Shown piece by piece: positions 1 through 7,136 of a stretch of DNA of 8,736 bases. The DNA is from Patescibacteria group bacterium UBA4664 (GTDB lineage Bacteria; Patescibacteriota; Saccharimonadia; CAILAD01; BJGX01): the NCBI GenBank assembly GCA_943353705.1, contig CALRAY010000019.1:1-8736 (forward strand), in the 5' to 3' direction. The first letter of the stretch is position 1. Each line of letters begins with the position of its first letter. Below the pieces are notes generated by a model. That model was not told the origin of the DNA, did no database searches, and was given only the letters and a program-made list of their open reading frames with translations. The position numbers and the translations under genes were made by a program.

Positions 1-55
1 TGTATTAAGCTTAACTAATATCATACAGCTAATCATTAGACATTACTACAATAGT

Positions 56-1828
56 CTAGGCTTTCTTAATAAGGTCCATAAAAACACTAGAGGGTACAGA
101 AACTTTGCCAATTTGCTTCATGCGGGCCTTACCCTTCTTCTGCTTTTGTAGAAGTTTCTTCTTTCGGCTAATATCTCCGCCGTAAAGCTTTGCTGTGACG
201 TCCTTTCGGACTGCCGAGATATTTTCGCGGGCAATAAACTTTGCTCCAATTGCAGCCTGCACTGCTATTTCAAAATTTTGACGTGGTATCAGCTGCTTGA
301 GTCTTGCGCACAAATCCCTACCATATACTTCTGATTTTGAGCGGGCAATAATTGCCCCAAGCGAATCTACCTTTTCCCCGCCTAGCAGTATGTCCACTTT
401 TACTAAGTCACCCACTTCATATCTATCCCATTCGTAGGTTAGCGATGCAAAGCCAGACGATTGGCTCTTGAGGGCATCATAGAAATCGGTAATAATTTCA
501 GCCAAAGGTGCTTCAAATCCAATTACAGCCCGTGACTGGTCGAAGTATTCAAGCTTAGTCTGCCTTCCTCTGGCTTCTATTATAAGACTAAGTACTGGAC
601 CAATGAATTCTGAGGGGGTTACGATTTCACCCCTAACCCATGGCTCTGCAATACTTAGAATTAACGCCTCATCGGGCAGATCACTAGCTTGCTCAATTTT
701 ATTTGTACTGCCATTAGTAAGCATTACTTCATAGCTTACGCTGGGGCTTGTTACGATTAATTCTATATCGAACTCGCGCTCTAGCCGCTCTTTGATTATT
801 TCAAGATGCAATAAGCCTAGAAATCCAATCCTTACGCCGAAGCCTAAAGCTGCTGAGTTTTCACTTGTATAAGAAAGTGATGCATCATTTAGCGACAGTT
901 TTTCCAGAGAATCCTTGAGTTTTGGATAGTCTTCCTGGCTTATTGTATAGAAGCTTGCAAAGATTAAGGGCTGAACTTTTTTATAGCCCGGCAAAGGCGA
1001 GGTGGCCTGATCTTCAGTTAAGGTTACTGTATCTCCAACTCTAGCAAACTGAACCGACTTAATATTGGTCGTGATAAATCCTATCTGACCGGGACCTATC
1101 TCAGGATCCTCTACTCTGGCTGGCGATAAATGACCAACCTCCAAAGCCAGAGAATCGCTCTTAGACTGCATCAAGGTGATTTCGGAATTAGTAGAAATAG
1201 TACCACTAACTACTCGAACATAGAGTATTACCCCGCGATAGCCATCATAGATTGAGTCAAATATTAAAGCCCTGGTTGGGCCTTCTTCATATGTAGGCTC
1301 GGGGACATCTCTTATTATTCTGTCGAGAAGATCATCTACTCCCTCTCCGGTCTTTGCAGATATCTTGCCGACGCTCAGTGGATCTACCCCTAAAAGATTA
1401 CCAATTTCTTGCGCAACCCTATCTGGCTCTGCCGCAGGAAGATCGATTTTGTTCATCACTGGAATTATATGCAGTCCAGCCTCGATAGCCATATACACAT
1501 TTGCTAGCGTCTGAGCCTGTATGCCTTGGCTTGCATCTACTACCAGGATTGCCCCTTCGACGGCCTCAAGCGATCGGCTCACTTCATAGCTAAAATCAAC
1601 ATGCCCTGGAGTATCTATCAGGTTTAGCTCATGGTCCTTCCACTTCATGCGAGCCGGCTGAAGCTTAATGGTTATACCCTTTTCTCTCTCTAGCTCCATG
1701 GTATCGAGTAGCTGGGCCTTCATATCGCGCTTGGCTACGGTTCCCGTAATCTCAAGTAGGCGATCTGCCAAAGTAGATTTGCCATGATCAATATGGGCTA
1801 TTATACAAAAATTCCTGATCTTATCCAC
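56..1828 (-). CDS. lepA: Elongation factor 4 (LepA), ribosome-associated GTPase
   Basis: LepA/EF4 is a cytoplasmic translational GTPase that binds the ribosome and is implicated in back-translocation, initiation or 30S biogenesis. The 590 residues match the family's roughly 600. The G-domain shows the P-loop AHIDHGKST at 11-19, the switch I segment EREKGITIK at 47-55, DTPGH at 72-76, NKID at 126-129 and SAKT at 157-160. EF-G-like domains follow, including FLGLLHLEI at 336-344. The LepA-specific C-terminal domain carries YGGDISRKKKLLQKQKKGK (549-567) and RMKQIGKV (569-576). The start is GTG, fixed by the canonical N-terminus MDKIRNFCIIAHIDHGK. It overlaps the murJ stop by 8 nt, with a weak AAGG ribosome site (1838-1841) inside the murJ end, so translation is probably coupled. 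The stop is TAG. Nothing recognisable lies in the 55 nt after it, and I see no terminator there. Family assignment is secure. Confidence 0.98.
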   Translation of the reverse strand: MDKIRNFCIIAHIDHGKSTLADRLLEITGTVAKRDMKAQLLDTMELEREKGITIKLQPARMKWKDHELNLIDTPGHVDFSYEVSRSLEAVEGAILVVDASQGIQAQTLANVYMAIEAGLHIIPVMNKIDLPAAEPDRVAQEIGNLLGVDPLSVGKISAKTGEGVDDLLDRIIRDVPEPTYEEGPTRALIFDSIYDGYRGVILYVRVVSGTISTNSEITLMQSKSDSLALEVGHLSPARVEDPEIGPGQIGFITTNIKSVQFARVGDTVTLTEDQATSPLPGYKKVQPLIFASFYTISQEDYPKLKDSLEKLSLNDASLSYTSENSAALGFGVRIGFLGLLHLEIIKERLEREFDIELIVTSPSVSYEVMLTNGSTNKIEQASDLPDEALILSIAEPWVRGEIVTPSEFIGPVLSLIIEARGRQTKLEYFDQSRAVIGFEAPLAEIITDFYDALKSQSSGFASLTYEWDRYEVGDLVKVDILLGGEKVDSLGAIIARSKSEVYGRDLCARLKQLIPRQNFEIAVQAAIGAKFIARENISAVRKDVTAKLYGGDISRKKKLLQKQKKGKARMKQIGKVSVPSSVFMDLIKKA

Positions 1829-3407
1829 GATGCACGACCTTGCCTATACTGCGCTTTACGATTTTATTAACTGTTCGAACTTCATGAACATTCAAAACTT
1901 TAGCTGCTAAGTAATAAATTGCTAGGCCAATGATACAAATTATAAAAAATTGCGGTGCTAGCTGTGAAAATCCAACATTATTTTTATAAAGTGGGAACCA
2001 ATATCTTACTGCTGAGTACATAAATGCCGACATCGCAAGTGATGCAAGTATTATTTTTAAGGCTGACTTGCTAATCGATTTGACCCCATAATCACCCATT
2101 TTAATTCTGAGTAGTACAAATAGTACTAAAATCTCTATTAGGCCCGATATAGATAACGCCAAACCAAGTCCCGCTACACCAAGCACCCTCGAGAGAGGAA
2201 TACTTAATGCCACATTAAATATTATCGTGCCGATACTTACAAACAATGGCGTCTTGGTGTCTTCTAGCGAGTAAAAAACTCTTGCAACCATAAAAAGCAG
2301 ACTTTGAGCTACTATTGAACCTGCCAGGAATCCCAATGTATCGGCCGTCGCTTGATCGCCAAATCCGAATAGTATCCTGACAATATAACCGCGCATAACA
2401 ATTGCTATAAAGGCCGATGGAATCACCAAAAACATAAGTAAGCTAACGTCCCGGACGATAGCAGCAGGCAACTTTGACTTGTCCTTGCTATTGGCAGCCC
2501 TGACTAAACTTGGAAAGAAAGCAGTACTCATTGCGGCGCCGAAAAGACCTACTGGTACATTTTTCAAATTATTCGCATAGTAGTAGGACGACAGACTGCC
2601 AGAGGCTAACCCAGATGCTATTGCCGATTGGATTATCCAGTTTATCTGGTCGATAGTTAAGTCAATAGATCGGGGTATCATTAGCTTTATTATTTTAGTA
2701 ACCCCCTTATTCTTCCATTTGAACGATGGTTTATATTTGTAACTCAACCCAATAACACCCAGCACTTGTAGGCTTGCTTGCAGGGCAGTTCCGACAACTA
2801 CGCCAATAGCTACTCCGTAGATTGGATTAGATTCAAAAAATTTACTAAAAAATAAAATACCCGTAATTATACCGATATTATAAAATAAGCTTGCCATGGC
2901 AAATATCAAGAATCGGTTAAACGATTGCTGAATAGCACCAAACACACTAGAGAGAACAAAGAAGATTGGCGTCACTAGCATTATACGGGTAATGTTGACT
3001 GTCAATTGCGTTCGGTAAGGATCAAAGCCTGGGGCTAGTAATTTGACCAAAGGCACAGCAAAAATAAATGATAAAACGCAGGCTACACCGACTACGACCA
3101 ATAGGATATTTAGTATAGAGTTTGCTACCTCCCAGGCCTCATCTTGTTTTTTCTTTTCTAGGTAGCCGATAAAAACTGGTATAAAAGATACAGCAAAAGC
3201 TCCCGAAACAATCAGCGTGAATAAAAAGTCGGGAATTCTAAAAGCCGCAGTATAGGCATCTGTCTGTGCGCTTACTCCAAAATTGGTAGCAAGAAGCCTA
3301 TCCCTGAACAGGCCTAGCAAGCGACTTAAAAAATATGATAGCGATATCAAAAATGCCGCTACACCCATGGTTCTTGATTTATTTATCTTGGCTAGTAAGT
3401 TCTTCAC
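1821..3407 (-). CDS. murJ: Lipid II flippase MurJ (MviN family)
   Basis: MurJ moves undecaprenyl-linked lipid II across the cytoplasmic membrane for peptidoglycan synthesis and belongs to the MOP exporter superfamily. The 528 residues are hydrophobic throughout, consistent with about 14 membrane helices. The N-terminal signature is clear: SRLLGLFRD at 28-36, QTDAYTAAFRIPD at 48-60 and SGAFAVSFIPVF at 68-79. Further marks are YYYANNLKNVPVGLFG at 275-290 and ARVFYSLEDTKTP at 375-387. Arginines 29 and 35 match E. coli R18 and R24. The positions of E. coli R52 and R270 are Phe63 and Asn280 here, which is odd. The start used is GTG at 3407. ATG at Met14 (3368) is possible, but only the GTG sits just after a TATAAT box. 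No ribosome site precedes either. It heads a murJ-lepA unit. Confidence 0.95.
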   Translation of the reverse strand: MKNLLAKINKSRTMGVAAFLISLSYFLSRLLGLFRDRLLATNFGVSAQTDAYTAAFRIPDFLFTLIVSGAFAVSFIPVFIGYLEKKKQDEAWEVANSILNILLVVVGVACVLSFIFAVPLVKLLAPGFDPYRTQLTVNITRIMLVTPIFFVLSSVFGAIQQSFNRFLIFAMASLFYNIGIITGILFFSKFFESNPIYGVAIGVVVGTALQASLQVLGVIGLSYKYKPSFKWKNKGVTKIIKLMIPRSIDLTIDQINWIIQSAIASGLASGSLSSYYYANNLKNVPVGLFGAAMSTAFFPSLVRAANSKDKSKLPAAIVRDVSLLMFLVIPSAFIAIVMRGYIVRILFGFGDQATADTLGFLAGSIVAQSLLFMVARVFYSLEDTKTPLFVSIGTIIFNVALSIPLSRVLGVAGLGLALSISGLIEILVLFVLLRIKMGDYGVKSISKSALKIILASLAMSAFMYSAVRYWFPLYKNNVGFSQLAPQFFIICIIGLAIYYLAAKVLNVHEVRTVNKIVKRSIGKVVHRG

Positions 3408-3415
3408 GATAGCTT

Positions 3416-3444
3416 ATTATACATCTAGATTAAAAACTAATAAA
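3416..3444 (-). promoter_or_regulatory. Candidate promoter of the murJ-lepA unit, near-leaderless
   Basis: A perfect -10 box TATAAT lies at 3421-3416 on the minus strand, 8 nt before the murJ GTG. The -35 region at 17-nt spacing is weak (TTTATT, 3444-3439). The predicted transcript start is near 3409, leaving about 2 nt of leader. No Shine-Dalgarno sequence is present. The -10 box is seen directly; its use is inferred. Confidence 0.5.
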
Positions 3445-3450
3445 TCCTAC

Positions 3451-3469
3451 ATGAGCCGAACACGCCCAT
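3451..3469 (-). other. Small hairpin in the ftsH-murJ gap
   Basis: The 110-nt gap between ftsH and murJ (3408-3517) holds one short inverted repeat: ATGGGC, a 7-nt loop, then GCTCAT on the minus strand, six pairs with one G-U. No immediate U-tract follows, so it is at best a weak terminator for tilS-ftsH. An AT-only stem overlapping the ftsH stop is weaker still. I see no other element in the gap besides the murJ -10 box. Confidence 0.25.
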
Positions 3470-3517
3470 TTAGCAGAGGAAATATTCGTTTTAGTCTTTA
3501 CTGATATTACCAAAAAG

Positions 3518-5371
3518 TTAAGAATTTTTAGTTTTATTTCTTTTGGTCGTTTTAGTCTTAGGCTTAGGACCTTCTCCCATTAGCTTATCAAAGGCTTTAC
3601 CTTCGATTGTTTCTTTAACTAAGAGGGTTTCCGCAATCTTATCGAGCATAGCTCTATTTTTTGTCAAAGTATCTTCAGCCCGTTTAGTACCCTGGTCGAT
3701 AATTTTAGCTACTTCATCGTCAATCTTTGCTGCAATTTGTTCAGAATACTGCTTATCCTGCGAGAAGGATTTGCCTAAGAATACAGAGCCCTGTTCTTCG
3801 CCGAAAAATCTGTTCTTGAGCGCTTTGCTCATACCGTATTCTGTAACCATTCTGCGGGCCAGACCATTGGCGTGCTTCAAATCACTCTCAGCCCCGGTAG
3901 TAACATTTTCTTCTCCAAATATAATTTTCTCAGCCGACCTACCACCTAGTGACATGGCGATATCATCCTTGAAATCAGCAATAGAGTGCAGGTGCTTATC
4001 TTCTAGTGGTAGGCTCCAGGTAACTCCGCCTGCCATGCCCCTACTTACGATTGAAACTTTATGTACGGGGTGGCAATTTGGCAATAAGTGGCCGAGCAAT
4101 GCGTGGCCAGCCTCATGGTAAGCGGTTATTTTCTTCTCTCTGTCATTTAATATGTGGCTCTTTCTCTCTGGACCCAAGGCAATCTTTTCAATTGCTTCGT
4201 GGAAATCGGCTTGTGTAACTTTCTTGCGGTCTGAACGGGCTGCAAATATGGCAGCTTCGTTGGCAATGTTGGCAAGGTCTGCTCCAGATACGCCAGGAGT
4301 TTTACGGGCAATTTCGCTAAAATCAATGTCCTTATCAAGTGGCTTCTTTAGTGAATGTACTGCTAGAATTTCTTCGCGGGCTTTAACATCGGGCAGATCT
4401 AGGGTAACTCGCCTGTCGAATCGGCCTGGTCTTAAGAGGGCGGGGTCCAATACGTCTGGGCGATTAGTGGCAGCTATAACGATTACATTTGCTCCCTGCT
4501 CAAAGCCATCCATTTCAACTAATATCTGATTAAGGGTTTGTTCGCGCTCATCATGACCTCCGCCGGTACCTGATCCTCGTTGTCGGCCAACGGCATCTAT
4601 TTCATCTATAAAAATAATACATGGGGCATTTTTCTTAGCCTTAGAGAATAAATCACGAACTCTGCTAGCGCCAACTCCAACAAACATCTCGACAAATTCA
4701 GAACCCGAAATACTAAAGAATGGAACATCAGCTTCGCCTGCTACTGCACGGGCTAATAAAGTTTTGCCTGTACCAGGGCGACCAAAAAGCAAAACACCTT
4801 TTGGTATTTTTGCTCCTAGGGCTTCGAATTTTTTAGGGTATTTCAAAAACTCTACTATTTCTTGCAATTCAACTTTTGCTTCTTGAGATCCTGCAACATC
4901 CTTGAATTTGACTTTGTTTTTTTCCATACCAGAAACGCGGGCTTTAGATTTACCAAAGCTCATAGCCTGGCTATTGCTACCCTGAGCTTGCTTCATAATA
5001 AAGTAGAAGAACCCAATAATAATGGCGATTGGAAGCAGGGACAAAATGATATCTAAAAATATATTTTTGTTGTCGGGGTTTTTGGCCTCTACTTTTACCT
5101 TATTATAGTCAACTCCAAAATCACTCAAACTCTTATATGATTCTTTATAAGACTTTTGCTTAGTGCCATCCTTAAGCTTTACTGTTAGCTCGTCTCCGGT
5201 CACCTGAATAGATTCGACCTTATCTTGCTTTACATTTTCGAGTACAGAACTAAATGGTACTACTGCTGGGGGCTTACTTAAAGTCGAGCCACTACCAAAC
5301 AAAACTACCACTGAGATAAGTATTGCCAATGTTATTATTGCGTACCAAACGTTTTTAGGGACTTTATTCAT
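3518..5371 (-). CDS. ftsH: ATP-dependent membrane zinc metalloprotease FtsH
   Basis: FtsH is a hexameric AAA+ protease anchored in the cytoplasmic membrane that extracts and degrades misassembled membrane proteins and selected regulators. The 617 residues have the standard order: membrane segment about 8-27, extracytoplasmic domain 28-103, second membrane segment about 104-126, then the AAA module. Walker A is GRPGTGKT at 197-204, Walker [10 protein letters not shown] at 252-260, the pore loop FVG at 230-232, and the second region of homology [20 protein letters not shown] at 301-320 with arginine fingers R317 and R320. The zinc site is HEAGH at 419-423, with D497 as likely third ligand. The second Walker A residue is Arg where most FtsH have Pro. 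A basic Lys/Thr tail ends the protein (602-617). The ATG overlaps the tilS stop by 4 nt and has a strong ribosome site, so it is translationally coupled to tilS. Confidence 0.98.
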   Translation of the reverse strand: MNKVPKNVWYAIITLAILISVVVLFGSGSTLSKPPAVVPFSSVLENVKQDKVESIQVTGDELTVKLKDGTKQKSYKESYKSLSDFGVDYNKVKVEAKNPDNKNIFLDIILSLLPIAIIIGFFYFIMKQAQGSNSQAMSFGKSKARVSGMEKNKVKFKDVAGSQEAKVELQEIVEFLKYPKKFEALGAKIPKGVLLFGRPGTGKTLLARAVAGEADVPFFSISGSEFVEMFVGVGASRVRDLFSKAKKNAPCIIFIDEIDAVGRQRGSGTGGGHDEREQTLNQILVEMDGFEQGANVIVIAATNRPDVLDPALLRPGRFDRRVTLDLPDVKAREEILAVHSLKKPLDKDIDFSEIARKTPGVSGADLANIANEAAIFAARSDRKKVTQADFHEAIEKIALGPERKSHILNDREKKITAYHEAGHALLGHLLPNCHPVHKVSIVSRGMAGGVTWSLPLEDKHLHSIADFKDDIAMSLGGRSAEKIIFGEENVTTGAESDLKHANGLARRMVTEYGMSKALKNRFFGEEQGSVFLGKSFSQDKQYSEQIAAKIDDEVAKIIDQGTKRAEDTLTKNRAMLDKIAETLLVKETIEGKAFDKLMGEGPKPKTKTTKRNKTKNS

Positions 5372-6684
5372 ATCACCTCACAAATTAAATACTGATAATT
5401 ATCTGACTTTTGATTAAAGAAATTTTTATTTTTGACAAGATTTGGAACCCAGACGACTTCGTTTGATGCGTTCACGACAATCGGCCATAAGCCCCTCAAG
5501 TGCCTCGGAATCTTCGCATCTACAAATATGTCTTGTAGCTTTTTGGTTCCTTGCATACCGAGTGGTTTTACCCTGTCTCCAGGCTGTCTGTACCTGACAT
5601 ACAGCTTCTCGTTAGGCAACCTAACTCCTTTTGCGGAATCGTCACCCACTGCTAATTTAAATATTTCATTGCTAAATGGTTTGCCGGGACTTAAAACATG
5701 CAATATATCATCTACATTTTTGGCGTATTCACTCGGTTCTGAAGTGATTACAAACTTATCATAGGTGTTAATCAGTTGCAACCCGCCAGGCAGAGGAATC
5801 TGGGCGCCGGATTTGGAGTTTTCAATAAATTTGACGGATTTTATAATATTATTTTTTGTCAGTCCATGGGCTGGCTTAAGTCTCTTGATCAAAAATACAA
5901 GCAGGTTTTTACGGACATTGATGCTTAATTTATTAAATTCAGCTATATCAATTTGTATTGATTTACTATCTTCATAGTCCACTAGTATCTCTGCCAAACG
6001 CGATAGACCTAAATTAATTCGTCGATTAGCATCTGTAAGTTTAGCAAGCCGCTGATTCATATTATGATGAAAATTACGAAACTTCAGGCTAGCTTGTGGC
6101 ATTAGTACATTCCTGACCATATTTCGGCTGTACGAAACATCGCTATTGGTACTGTCTTCCCTATAGGGGATATTTTGCAGATTCGCAAAGACAATGATTT
6201 CGGGCTTAGAAAATAACAGAAGTGGCCTAATAATGTTCCCTCGCTTGGCCTTCAAAGAAACCATCCCCTCTCTATCAGATCCTCTGATTGTATTGAATAT
6301 TGCAGTCTCAATAAAATCATTATTGTGGTGAGCTGTTAAGATTAAATCGTAGCCGATATCTCTTCTAATTTCCTCTAAGAATGAATACCTTGCTCTGCGC
6401 AAGGCTGCTTCGCTAAAATCTGTGAATTCATATTTACCGACATATAGTTGGTAGCCATATGAATTAGCCAGGTCGCCCACCAAAAAAGCATCCTTGGTGG
6501 CATCCGACCTTAAGCCGTGGTTATAATGGGCGATGGCAATTTCCCAGCCGTACTTATCTCTTAGGTTATGCAACAAATGAAGTAATACCACCGAATCAAC
6601 GCCACCAGAAACAGCAACTAGCAATTTGCTTTTGGGCGGAAGCAATTTTGTTGCCTGAAGATGAGCATGTAGTTGACTTAACAT
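5368..6684 (-). CDS. tilS: tRNA(Ile)-lysidine synthase TilS
   Basis: TilS uses ATP and lysine to convert C34 of the CAU-anticodon isoleucine tRNA to lysidine, switching its decoding from AUG to AUA and its charging from Met to Ile. The 438 residues are full length. The N-type PP-loop is SGGVDS at 26-31. AHYNHGLRSD at 52-61 and TAHHNNDFIETAIFNTIRGS at 117-136 complete the catalytic domain; the usual HHxDDxxET reads HHNNDFIET, with Asn at the first Asp. REDSTNSDVSYSRNMVRN at 175-192 is the conserved segment before the linker. The C-terminal TilS domain is clear at 363-400 (RYRQPGDRVKPLG, KLQDIFVDAKIPRHLR). The ATG lies 6 nt after a perfect TATAAT box with no ribosome site, so it should be leaderless. 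It is co-transcribed with ftsH, as the tilS-ftsH pairing in many bacteria predicts, but no hpt lies between. Confidence 0.96.
   Translation of the reverse strand: MLSQLHAHLQATKLLPPKSKLLVAVSGGVDSVVLLHLLHNLRDKYGWEIAIAHYNHGLRSDATKDAFLVGDLANSYGYQLYVGKYEFTDFSEAALRRARYSFLEEIRRDIGYDLILTAHHNNDFIETAIFNTIRGSDREGMVSLKAKRGNIIRPLLLFSKPEIIVFANLQNIPYREDSTNSDVSYSRNMVRNVLMPQASLKFRNFHHNMNQRLAKLTDANRRINLGLSRLAEILVDYEDSKSIQIDIAEFNKLSINVRKNLLVFLIKRLKPAHGLTKNNIIKSVKFIENSKSGAQIPLPGGLQLINTYDKFVITSEPSEYAKNVDDILHVLSPGKPFSNEIFKLAVGDDSAKGVRLPNEKLYVRYRQPGDRVKPLGMQGTKKLQDIFVDAKIPRHLRGLWPIVVNASNEVVWVPNLVKNKNFFNQKSDNYQYLICEVI
5372..5379 (-). promoter_or_regulatory. Strong Shine-Dalgarno site of ftsH
   Basis: GAGGTGAT lies immediately before the ftsH ATG, inside the last codons of tilS. 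It is complementary over 8 nt to the usual 3' end of 16S rRNA (AUCACCUC). It fixes the ftsH start and contrasts with the genes at the heads of units, which lack such a site. Confidence 0.8.
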
Positions 6685-6690
6685 ATATAC

Positions 6691-6719
6691 ATTATAGTCG
6701 AAACTCGGCAGTTTATTAA
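6691..6719 (-). promoter_or_regulatory. Promoter of tilS-ftsH, leaderless start
   Basis: On the minus strand TTAATA (6719-6714), a 17-nt spacer and a perfect TATAAT (6696-6691) are followed by exactly 6 nt and the tilS ATG. The predicted transcript start falls on the A of the start codon. It lies back to back with the initiator tRNA promoter, with 8 nt between the two -35 boxes. Confidence 0.65.
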
Positions 6720-6727
6720 GCTATATA

Positions 6728-6756
6728 TTGACCTTTTTACAGATAGAGGTTAAAAT
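6728..6756 (+). promoter_or_regulatory. Promoter of the initiator tRNA gene
   Basis: TTGACC (6728-6733), a 17-nt spacer and TAAAAT (6751-6756) form a near-consensus sigma-70-type promoter. Predicted start is about 6763, giving a 5' leader of about 7 nt before the tRNA. It is divergent from the tilS promoter. Confidence 0.7.
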
Positions 6757-6769
6757 ATAGTTTGTTTAA

Positions 6770-6843
<74 letters not shown>

Positions 6844-6846
<3 letters not shown>

Positions 6847-6885
6847 AAGTAAAAGCCCAATCTAATAGTTGGGCTTTTACTTTGG
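6844..6885. terminator. Perfect 17-bp stem terminator, probably bidirectional
   Basis: CCAAAGTAAAAGCCCAA (6844-6860) and its exact reverse complement TTGGGCTTTTACTTTGG (6869-6885) flank an 8-nt loop. The core, AAAAGCCCAA with TTGGGCTTTT, is an A-tract/T-tract intrinsic terminator that can work on both strands. On the plus strand it ends the initiator tRNA transcript. On the minus strand it could stop read-through from the division gene. The left arm starts with the tRNA's own CCA. Confidence 0.85.
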
Positions 6886-6905
6886 CTAGGAAGCCCGCCA
6901 ATAGA

Positions 6906-6934
6906 TTGAATTTACAGCTTAAATATGCGATAAT
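6906..6934 (+). promoter_or_regulatory. Candidate distal promoter of the second tRNA
   Basis: TTGAAT (6906-6911), a 17-nt spacer and GATAAT (6929-6934) with an extended -10 TG at 6926-6927. Predicted start is near 6941, giving a leader of about 48 nt before the tRNA. Confidence 0.5.
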
Positions 6935-6940
6935 AACAGC

Positions 6941-6970
6941 TTGAAAATGGTTTATTTTGGAATGTATTAA
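6941..6970 (+). promoter_or_regulatory. Candidate proximal promoter of the second tRNA
   Basis: TTGAAA (6941-6946), an 18-nt spacer and TATTAA (6965-6970), predicted start near 6977, about 12 nt before the tRNA. Its -10 box is poorer than that of the distal candidate, but its position is more like the initiator tRNA promoter. One or both may be used. Confidence 0.4.
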
Positions 6971-6988
6971 TTAATAATACAGCAGCAA

Positions 6989-7065
6989 GGCTGGGTAGCT
7001 CAGTTGGTTAGAGCGCGGGACTCATAAGCCTGAGGTCGGAGGTTCAAATCCTCCTCCAGCCACCA
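6989..7065 (+). tRNA. tRNA-Met (CAT), probably elongator
   Basis: A 77-nt tRNA with a fully paired acceptor (GGCTGGG with TCCAGCC, last pair G-U), D stem GCTC/GAGC, anticodon loop CTCATAA at 7021-7027 (CAT at 7023-7025), T arm GGAGG-TTCAAAT-CCTCC, A73 and an encoded CCA. The paired 1-72 and the C11-G24 pair rule out an initiator. A CAT anticodon leaves elongator Met or the TilS substrate tRNA-Ile2. U4-A69 and the similarity of the 5' half to E. coli elongator tRNA-Met favour Met; E. coli tRNA-Ile2 has C4-G69 and C5-G68. The pair closing the anticodon loop is an A31xG39 mismatch (7020 with 7028), with G28-U42 below it, so the stem is unusually weak. Confidence 0.9.
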
Positions 7066-7071
7066 AGAATT

Positions 7072-7100
7072 AAGACTCCCAAATGGAGTCTTTTTTATTT
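7072..7100 (+). terminator. Intrinsic terminator after the second tRNA
   Basis: AAGACTCC (7072-7079), a 5-nt loop and GGAGTCTT (7085-7092) are followed by TTTTATTT. The 8-bp stem plus T-tract is typical. On the minus strand the same stem is followed by TTAATTCTT, so it may also weakly end the division-gene transcript, whose stop is at 7137. Confidence 0.85.
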
Positions 7101-7136
7101 ACTAGAAATATAATTTTGAATAATTAATTAATCAAT

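Noticed and set aside
3283..3504. Plus-strand open frame of 73 codons across the ftsH-murJ gap
   Set aside because: Most of it is antisense to the murJ N-terminus, it has no ribosome site or promoter, and the composition is low-complexity.
3518..3545. AT-rich inverted repeat over the ftsH stop as a terminator
   Set aside because: The stem is only A-T pairs plus a G-U and one G-C, too weak to call a terminator.
3543..4121. Plus-strand open frame of 192 codons antisense to ftsH
   Set aside because: It lies wholly inside the ftsH coding region, whose motifs are intact. It has no recognisable domain and no promoter, and mirrors ftsH codon use.
5368..5370. Possible reassignment of UGA (as in SR1/Gracilibacteria or mycoplasmas)
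   Set aside because: TGA ends tilS exactly at the ftsH overlap, where family length is complete, and no in-frame TGA occurs in the conserved genes. TGG encodes Trp.
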